A stretch of DNA of 32,991 nt, from NCBI GenBank assembly GCA_029560815.1, contig JAKQKF010000392.1, forward strand, positions 1 through 32,991. Direction: 5' to 3'. Every line of letters starts with the position of its first letter. The first letter of the stretch is position 1. This DNA comes from a bacterium. GTDB taxonomy: Bacteria > KSB1 > UBA2214. The translations under genes were made by a program, and so were the position numbers. Shown one piece after another: positions 28,745 through 32,991 of this stretch. Below the pieces are notes generated by a model. It had not been told where the DNA came from. It saw nothing but the letters and a program-made list of their open reading frames with translations, and made no database searches.

Positions 28745-28826
28745 TTGTTAGATTAATTTCTTTTTAAATTATAACAACATACTATCAATTTGTCAATACC
28801 AATTAACAAATTCGTGCAGATTGTTA
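28745..28826. promoter_or_regulatory. Lysis/lysogeny operator region
   Basis: Four TTGTTA half-sites: 28745-28750 (+), 28772-28777 (as TAACAA), 28804-28809 (as TAACAA) and 28821-28826 (+), plus a variant TTGTCA at 28790-28795. An inverted pair AATTTGT/ACAAATT surrounds 28,788-28,813. They overlap the -10 of the leftward promoter and the -35/-10 of the repressor promoter, so one bound protein would control both. Confidence 0.65.
28768..28796 (-). promoter_or_regulatory. Leftward early promoter, consensus sigma70
   Basis: Minus-strand -35 TTGACA (28791-28796), exactly 17 bases, -10 TATAAT (28768-28773): a perfect match to the consensus. Predicted start near 28,761, giving a leader of about 28 bases to the Cro-like gene. 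Confidence 0.88.
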
Positions 28827-28830
28827 TAGT
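28803..28830 (+). promoter_or_regulatory. Putative repressor promoter
   Basis: -35 TTAACA (28803-28808), 16-base spacer, -10 TATAGT (28825-28830). The -10 directly touches the annotated ATG (28831), so transcription would start inside the first codons, around GTG 28837. The message may be leaderless, or another promoter may exist. Confidence 0.5.
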
Positions 28831-29274
28831 ATGTATGTGAAGACCCCACTCTCAGAATGGTTCGAGAAAGCTCTTATTAGGTATCAATTTGAAATCGGAG
28901 AAAGGGTTTCCCTCGATCAATTTGCCGATTATTTGGGAATAAGCCAGGGCTATCTAAGCCAGTTGATGAATGGGGCTAGAAAGGGGATGGGCAGAGCCAC
29001 CGCGATTGTGATCTGCCAGAAACTGAACGATTATTCGCTGCTGGATATTTTGGGATATGCCCGGCCTCAGCCCGAAGAGATCCCGGTCCCATTCTCCTCG
29101 CTGCCGCCCGAGCTGCAGTCGCTTCTCCGTGCAGCCCTGCTCGAGATCGACCAGGCGCTCAAGGCAGCCGGCGCCCAGGCCGATTCCGCCGAGGCCTTGC
29201 GGATCTCCACGGAGATCCTAAAAAAACATGGCCTTTCGATCGAATCCGTCGAGATCGACGATTCGGACGCGTAA
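28831..29274 (+). CDS. XRE-family phage repressor (CI-like)
   Basis: 147 aa. Residues about 20-70 form an HTH_3 domain ('GERVSLDQFADYLGISQGYL', 'SQLMNGARKGMGRATAIVIC'). The C-terminal half is acidic and helical ('LPPELQSLLRAALLEIDQAL') with no S24 peptidase Ser/Lys motif, so it cannot be an autocleaving LexA-type repressor. Induction would need another trigger. Plus strand, opposite to the early operon, next to attP and integrase: the immunity region. Start ATG 28831 or, if leaderless, GTG 28837. Confidence 0.85.
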   Translation: MYVKTPLSEWFEKALIRYQFEIGERVSLDQFADYLGISQGYLSQLMNGARKGMGRATAIVICQKLNDYSLLDILGYARPQPEEIPVPFSSLPPELQSLLRAALLEIDQALKAAGAQADSAEALRISTEILKKHGLSIESVEIDDSDA

Positions 29275-29494
29275 AGTGAGGTGATGAGGATTTTCACTGG
29301 TGACCCCTTGATCGAACTTCTGTTCTATATAGTACGACAATTGCATCCAGAATGCAATCCTTCCCTATGCAATACGATATGCAGTTTTCTGCAGCCGCTC
29401 CCTAACAAAAGTGCAAACTCCCCCGAAATTAAGAATTCCCTTGTAACACGGGCTCCCCAAAACCGAACCGTCGTGCCCACGGTTACACGCACCA

Positions 29495-29711
29495 CCGACC
29501 ACAAGGAATCGTCAAAAACGTGACCTTGTGTACGAAGGTAAAGAAATCAGATATCCCGTCTCATAACCGCTTGGTCGAAGGTTCGAATCCTTCCGGGCCC
29601 ACTAGAGCACACCTCCGACCACACGGATTATCGGTAGAGGGAGACATGTGGTCGGAGGTTCGCTCCAGAGCGACCATCGACCACACGGATTTTTTACCAT
29701 CGACCACACGG
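29495..29711. repeat. Integrase arm-site repeats (CGACCACACGG) around attP
   Basis: CGACCACACGG or near copies occur at 29496-29506 (one mismatch), 29616-29626, 29678-29688 and 29701-29711. ACCATCGACCACACGG is exact at 29673-29688 and 29696-29711 (23 bp apart). An inverted copy (TGTGGTCGGAGGT, 29647-29659) mirrors ACCTCCGACCACA at 29611-29623. They flank the tRNA-derived core, as arm-type sites of tyrosine integrases do. Confidence 0.75.
29560..29602 (+). other. attP core: 3' half of a tRNA-Met(CAT) gene
   Basis: The sequence starts at a CTCATAA anticodon loop. It continues with the 3' anticodon stem CCGCT, variable loop, a perfect T-arm (GAAGG-TTCGAAT-CCTTC) and the acceptor 3' strand CGGGCCC-A. 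No 5' half is present. Phages that integrate into tRNA genes carry exactly this 3' part so that the tRNA is rebuilt after integration. It lies 209 bases before the integrase start, among arm repeats. Plus-strand ORFs over 29,275-29,810 are not convincing. Confidence 0.88.
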
Positions 29712-29810
29712 TTCAATATGCCCGAATCTTAAATTTCTGGCCATTTTGCCCAAATCACGCTCAAATTTGCATTATCGACACCGAATTTCGCGGAACCGGA
29801 GACCAAACGG

Positions 29811-30740
29811 ATGAATATTTCACTCACTTTATCCCAGGCCATCGACGGCTATCTCATGCACGCCGCCGCCCGTCATCTCTCGGAGGACACCATCCGAGAT
29901 TATTCCAATACGTTTCGCAAATTCACCAGCTTTTTCAAAACGGATCCGCCCCTCGCCTCGATCGATCATCTCCAGGTGGAGAGTTTCCTTTCTCAGCAGG
30001 ATGGGGTCAGCAATAAAACGCTGCTTAACTATCACATCGGCCTTTCCGCCCTCTGGACCTGGGCGGTCAAAGAGCGGATCGTCTCGGAGCACATCCTGCG
30101 CCAGGTCACCCGCCCCAAGCCCGAAAAGATGGAGATCATCCCTTTCACCGACTTGGACATTCGGGCGATGGCCAGCGTCCTCACCCGCTCGCGCGCCTAC
30201 TCCCGGCCGGGCAAGCGCGAGTCCCAACACACCCTGCGCCACCCCGAGCGCAATCTGGCCATGTTCTACTTGCTCCTGGATACCGGCATCCGCAATGGCG
30301 AGTTGTGCAATATGACAATCCGCGATTGCGACGTCAAGAATCTGCGCATCACTGTGTTTGGCAAGGGATCCAAAGAGCGCACCATCCCGATCTCTCACCG
30401 CACTGCGCAGGTCGTCTGGCGCTATCTCTCCAAACGGCCCGACGCCCGCCTGGACGCGCCTCTGATCGCCACCGAGCACAACCGCCCATTGGACCGTCAT
30501 AACGTCGATCACATTCTCGCGCGCATCGGCGAGCGCGCCGGCGTGCCCAACTGCCATCCGCACCGCTTCCGCCACACCTTTGCCATTCTCTACCTGCGCA
30601 ACGGCGGCGATCCGTTCACGCTGCAACGGATATTAGGCCACAGCACGTTGACGATGGTCAACCGCTACCTCTCCATCGCCCAGGCCGACCTGGCCACCGC
30701 CCACCGCCGCGCCAGCCCGGTGGATAATCTCCGCCTATGA
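29811..30740 (+). CDS. int: Phage integrase, tyrosine recombinase
   Basis: 309 aa. An N-terminal SAM-like core-binding domain (residues 5-95, 'ARHLSEDTIRDYSNTFRKFT') precedes the catalytic domain. Catalytic set: R161 ('DTGIRNGEL'), K188 ('GKGSKERTIPI'), H251 and R254 ('HRFRHT'), H277 ('LGHSTL') and Y286 ('NRYLSI'). All are present. It integrates the genome at the tRNA-Met 3' end through the adjacent attP. The style is XerC/D-like. The 3' end is partly duplicated downstream. Start ATG 29811 follows a weak GGAGA. Confidence 0.95.
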   Translation: MNISLTLSQAIDGYLMHAAARHLSEDTIRDYSNTFRKFTSFFKTDPPLASIDHLQVESFLSQQDGVSNKTLLNYHIGLSALWTWAVKERIVSEHILRQVTRPKPEKMEIIPFTDLDIRAMASVLTRSRAYSRPGKRESQHTLRHPERNLAMFYLLLDTGIRNGELCNMTIRDCDVKNLRITVFGKGSKERTIPISHRTAQVVWRYLSKRPDARLDAPLIATEHNRPLDRHNVDHILARIGERAGVPNCHPHRFRHTFAILYLRNGGDPFTLQRILGHSTLTMVNRYLSIAQADLATAHRRASPVDNLRL

Positions 30741-30762
30741 CCCGCCCTACCGGTCAAAGGCA

Positions 30763-30785
30763 CCCCTCTCCTCGTAGGAGAGGGG
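30763..30785. repeat. Dispersed hairpin repeat CCCCTCTCC-TCGTA-GGAGAGGGG
   Basis: A 9-bp perfect stem with a 5-base loop, followed by TAGGGGGTGAGGT. Repeats of this form are scattered in many Chloroflexota and cyanobacterial genomes, which is one hint to the host. It may also end the integrase transcript, although no U-tract follows. Confidence 0.75.
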
Positions 30786-30803
30786 TAGGGGGTGAGGTCA
30801 ATC

Positions 30804-30868
30804 TCGCCCAGGCCGACCTGGCCACCGCCCACCGCAAGGCCAGTCCGGTGGATAATTTGCGACTATGA
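30804..30868 (+). pseudogene. Duplicated 3' end of an integrase gene
   Basis: 65 bases repeat the last 65 bases of the integrase gene (30676-30740) at an offset of 128 with a few differences, and end with the same 'SPVDNLRL' stop. The differences (CGCGCC to AAGGCC, CTCCGC to TTGCGA) are mostly synonymous, so it is a diverged homologue and not a recent copy. The last stop overlaps the next start (ATGA). Confidence 0.85.
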
Positions 30869-31731
30869 AATCGATGAGTTGGAGAAAATTTGTCAAACCA
30901 ATGATCTGTCTGATGGTTTTTATTGCCGCCACATGGTTTTGGTATTCATTTATGCCGATGCGCCACCACTGGCCAGAAATTTTCCGTCCGGCAGTCTATA
31001 AACTTTTATCTTTCCAATCGCCGTATTTAATTGATCGTTTTTTCAATCCTCCCTGGGCATTAATCCCGCTCCTCCCATTTGCGCTGTTACCAGAACGTCT
31101 TGGATGGTCATTGCTGGCGGTAACAACGTTTTTTGTGCTCGGGTTTGTCGCGCATCGCATGGGCGCAAAGTGGTGGATGGTCATGGCATTGCTCTTGCTG
31201 CCCCACACGCTGTACAATGGATTGCAGGTTAATGTGGATTGGCTGGCAGCACTCGGTTTTATCATGCCCCCACAGATTGGATTGTTTTTCATCCTGCTCA
31301 AGCCGCAACTCGGAGCGCCACTGGCGTTATTCTGGCTTATCGAAACTTGGCGCACAGGCGGATGGAGAAAAGCAATAAAAATCTTTGCGCCAGTAACGAC
31401 TGCTTTTTTGATCTCATTCCTAATATATGATCTGTATATCACTCGTTCTACTGAGCTAATTTTGCAAGATGGTAAATCGTTTTGGCCGTTCTCGATCCCG
31501 ATTGGCGTCATTCTGTTGTTTTTGTCTATTCGTTCCCGCAAACCCGCGCTGTCGATATTCAGTGCACCGTTTTTATCTCCCTACACTCAACCATATTCAT
31601 GGCCCTATTCGCTTCTTGGTTTGATCAACCGCCCAAAAATATTCCTGGTTTTTATCCTAATCATGTGGATAATACAAGATCGCGACGGCCCCTGGATGTT
31701 AAGAATGATCCTTGCTCCGTTTTTTGATTAG
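30865..31731 (+). CDS. Multi-pass membrane protein, GT87-like; cargo (moron) candidate
   Basis: 288 aa with about 7-8 hydrophobic segments. 'RFFNPPWALIPLLPFALLPE' matches the conserved loop-helix region of GT87/DUF2029-type polyprenol-phosphate mannosyltransferases, but it is shorter than usual for that family (about 400 aa) and lacks an obvious acidic catalytic site, so a truncated or partner-type protein is possible. Plus strand, AT-richer than the integrase, between lysogeny and tail genes: typical for a gene expressed in the prophage that changes the host envelope. It is ATGA-coupled to the integrase remnant. Confidence 0.6.
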   Translation: MKSMSWRKFVKPMICLMVFIAATWFWYSFMPMRHHWPEIFRPAVYKLLSFQSPYLIDRFFNPPWALIPLLPFALLPERLGWSLLAVTTFFVLGFVAHRMGAKWWMVMALLLLPHTLYNGLQVNVDWLAALGFIMPPQIGLFFILLKPQLGAPLALFWLIETWRTGGWRKAIKIFAPVTTAFLISFLIYDLYITRSTELILQDGKSFWPFSIPIGVILLFLSIRSRKPALSIFSAPFLSPYTQPYSWPYSLLGLINRPKIFLVFILIMWIIQDRDGPWMLRMILAPFFD

Positions 31732-31890
31732 GTCTTCAGCCCATAAATTTTGATAAAGCTACCCGCTACAATATTGCCGGCAGAAGTAAAAATTCTTATT
31801 CCATCAACGTCGCCCGTGTTTTTCCACAAGCCCCATATCTCATTAAATCTATATCTGCTACTAGAATGGAAACCGCCTCCATGCAAACTT
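31728..31890 (-). pseudogene. Relic of a second tail-fibre C-terminus
   Basis: The minus-strand frame reads 'GGGFHSSSRYRFNEIWGLWK' and ends 'VDGIRIFTSAGNIVAGSFIK' plus IYGLKT, the common end of many phage fibre and structural proteins (I-x-I-x-S-x-G-x-[FI]-x-x-G-S-x-[IF]-x-IYG). It has no start of its own and overlaps the end of the 64-aa gene. It converges on the cargo gene, sharing its last bases. Probably the leftover of an earlier fibre tip. Confidence 0.55.
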
Positions 31891-32055
31891 TCTGAAAAGC
31901 CAGTCTGCAAACCGTGCCCCGTACAGCCCCCAGCCGTAGATGACCGCCGCAACGTAGAGAGTCGAGATAATCACCAGCGTCCAGTATTCCACCGCGCCGC
32001 GCCCGCCGCTGAGGATCGCGCCGGAGAGAAGGGAGAGGGAGATGAAGGATTTCAT
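31861..32055 (-). CDS. Small membrane protein after the fibre gene (64 aa)
   Basis: 64 aa from ATG 32055, overlapping the fibre stop (ATGA). Hydrophobic segments at residues about 3-15 and 24-43 ('YWTLVIISTLYVAAVIYGWG') and a strongly basic end ('WLFRKFAWRRFPF'). Its last codons overlap the fibre relic. Last gene of the late operon; function unknown. Confidence 0.6.
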   Translation of the reverse strand: MKSFISLSLLSGAILSGGRGAVEYWTLVIISTLYVAAVIYGWGLYGARFADWLFRKFAWRRFPF

Positions 32056-32991
32056 CAACTCACCCTGAAATATTCCACTAGAAATTTGGCATAACTTTTT
32101 GAGTTGGGGTGCAATGCAATTCCAATGCGGCTCGGCGTTAAATTCAATGAGCCTGAATATACCGTTTGCCACAACAATCCATGATTGGAATACTCAACTG
32201 TGTATGTGCCTGGAATAGATGAGGGCGTAGTCACCCTGATAAAAGCAGGTCCGGTATCATACTTGTTGACGTATCTACTTATGTCATATCGGTCTGAGCC
32301 GAGAGCTTTGCCCCACCAGCGCAGACTGCTATTGTGGATAAAACCAAATATAGCCTCATTGCTCCCGTCTTGATAAATATATATTCCCCCCAGTGAAAAA
32401 TTGGCTTTAAACAATGCGTGTGCTTTTATTTCAATTGTAAACGGCAGGCTGGGCGGCGTTTGATATATATACGCTTGAGCATTTGACGCGCCGCCATTAA
32501 TATCCATGTATAAATATCCGGGCAGCGATGTTTCGCTGAGCGTCGTGAACGTACCGGATTGCGTCCATTTACCCGTATCAAACGACTCGTCATCAAACTC
32601 ATCGTCTTTGGCATTGGCGGAGGTAGGCGGGGTTTCTCTGAAATATTGTGCCAGTTGCGGCCTGATAATTTCAGCCGATAATGTACCGTTGGCTGAAGTT
32701 ACAACGTATGTGGCATCTGTCGGAGCGCCGCCACCCCCCGGCGCCCCGCCGTCCTTGATCACTTTTCCTGTCACACCGTCGAACACCGCCAGATGCCCGT
32801 CTGTTGCCCCGTCCGGGCCGACCACGTCGCCCGATCCGCCCCCGCCGCCTCCGCTCTTGAGAATCACCACCCGGTAGGCGTCCTCATCCGGCGCCGAGCC
32901 AAACGCCACGTTGATCGTGTTCGTGTCCACAATCGTGATCGCGGTAGCGTCCGCCGTCGCCTCCACCGGATCGGCACCGGTCAAGTCCCAA
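32055..32991 (-). CDS. Long tail fibre / receptor-binding protein, C-terminal part (continues into base 1)
   Basis: This is the second half of the fibre that starts at 881. In the circle it spans 32850 to 32055 (bases 32851-32991 repeat 1-141). After a Gly-rich hinge and 'GDVVGPDGATDGHLAVFDGV', a common fibre motif, the last 190 residues form a concanavalin-like lectin domain ('DEFDDESFDTGKWTQSGTF', 'LPFTIEIKAHALFK', 'YTVEYSNHGLLWQTVYSGSL', 'GIALHPNSKSYAKFLVEYF'). It is probably the receptor-binding tip. This end is more AT-rich than the shaft part, suggesting exchange. Confidence 0.85.
   Translation of the reverse strand, partial: WDLTGADPVEATADATAITIVDTNTINVAFGSAPDEDAYRVVILKSGGGGGGSGDVVGPDGATDGHLAVFDGVTGKVIKDGGAPGGGGAPTDATYVVTSANGTLSAEIIRPQLAQYFRETPPTSANAKDDEFDDESFDTGKWTQSGTFTTLSETSLPGYLYMDINGGASNAQAYIYQTPPSLPFTIEIKAHALFKANFSLGGIYIYQDGSNEAIFGFIHNSSLRWWGKALGSDRYDISRYVNKYDTGPAFIRVTTPSSIPGTYTVEYSNHGLLWQTVYSGSLNLTPSRIGIALHPNSKSYAKFLVEYFRVS
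32851..32991. repeat. Terminal direct repeat, copy 2
   Basis: Exact second copy of bases 1-141. When it is collapsed the genome is a circle of 32,850 bp. Both copies lie inside the long tail-fibre gene, so they should be counted once. Confidence 0.95.

Noticed and set aside
28831..29274. LexA/CI-type autocleaving repressor
   Set aside because: Only the HTH half is recognisable; the C-terminal half lacks the Ser/Lys peptidase motifs.
29281..29523. Plus-strand 80-codon ORF after the repressor
   Set aside because: Runs into the attP arm region, has mixed low-quality composition and no recognisable motif; noted only as possible.
29560..29602. Complete functional tRNA gene
   Set aside because: The sequence 5' of the anticodon loop cannot form acceptor, D-arm or the other half of the anticodon stem; it is only an attachment core.
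29829..30626. 265-codon minus-strand ORF opposite int
   Set aside because: Shadow of the integrase; the plus frame has complete catalytic residues.
30792..31001. 69-codon plus-strand ORF after int
   Set aside because: Out-of-frame reading of the duplicated int end and of the start of the membrane gene.
1..32991. CRISPR array
   Set aside because: The pentamer tract and the iterons were considered, but there are no 25-40 bp repeats with unique spacers.

Overview
The window is one complete temperate siphophage genome, assembled as a contig that closes on itself. Bases 1-141 are repeated exactly at 32851-32991, so the unique circle is 32,850 bp, and one tail-fibre gene runs across the artificial ends. 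The gene set is HK97-type: terminase, portal, prohead protease, HK97-fold capsid, head-tail connectors, tail tube, frameshifted tail chaperone and tape measure. The host is probably a Chloroflexota (Anaerolineae-like) bacterium. This is inferred from a dispersed CCCCTCTCC/GGAGAGGGG hairpin repeat, from the style of the recombinases and of a GT87-like membrane protein, and from the high GC content. None of this could be tested by search.

Layout. (1) Late operon, minus strand, read from about 21.19 kb down to 1 and on across the junction to about 31.86 kb. Its order is two holin candidates, an endolysin with an SH3 domain, two HNH endonucleases, small and large terminase, a 51-aa membrane protein, portal, protease, capsid, four connector/terminator genes, major tail protein, gpG/gpGT chaperone, a glycosyltransferase-like protein and a methyltransferase (unusual here), tape measure, two tail-tip proteins, three fibre-like proteins, the long fibre and a 64-aa membrane protein. 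Most neighbours share an ATGA stop/start overlap. (2) Early operon, minus strand, 28.73 to 21.30 kb. It holds a Cro-like HTH protein, a tyrosine recombinase, many very small membrane proteins, winged-helix and zinc-ribbon proteins, a replication initiator with its own iterons inside the gene, a truncated DUF5131 protein, and two tRNA-like RNA elements. (3) Lysogeny module, plus strand, 28.83 to 31.73 kb: XRE repressor, attP carrying the 3' half of a tRNA-Met(CAT), integrase with arm-site repeats, a duplicated integrase 3' end, and a multi-pass membrane cargo gene.

How it works together. The 28,733-28,830 interval holds a consensus leftward sigma70 promoter embedded in TTGTTA half-sites and set against the divergent repressor, so it should be the lysis/lysogeny switch. 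Early transcription makes the initiator, whose coding sequence carries 20-bp-spaced iterons (a lambda O-like origin). Late transcription probably starts at a promoter near 21,190, just downstream of a 32-bp palindrome, and meets an intrinsic terminator in the leader before the first late gene. This implies antitermination or attenuation control. In lysogeny the integrase would recombine attP with the 3' end of a host tRNA-Met gene.

Six genes or gene parts escape a simple 60-codon ORF scan and are given here: the fibre N-terminal half (1-881) and small ORFs at 15928-16083, 21507-21683, 24160-24267, 27000-27107 and 28385-28474.
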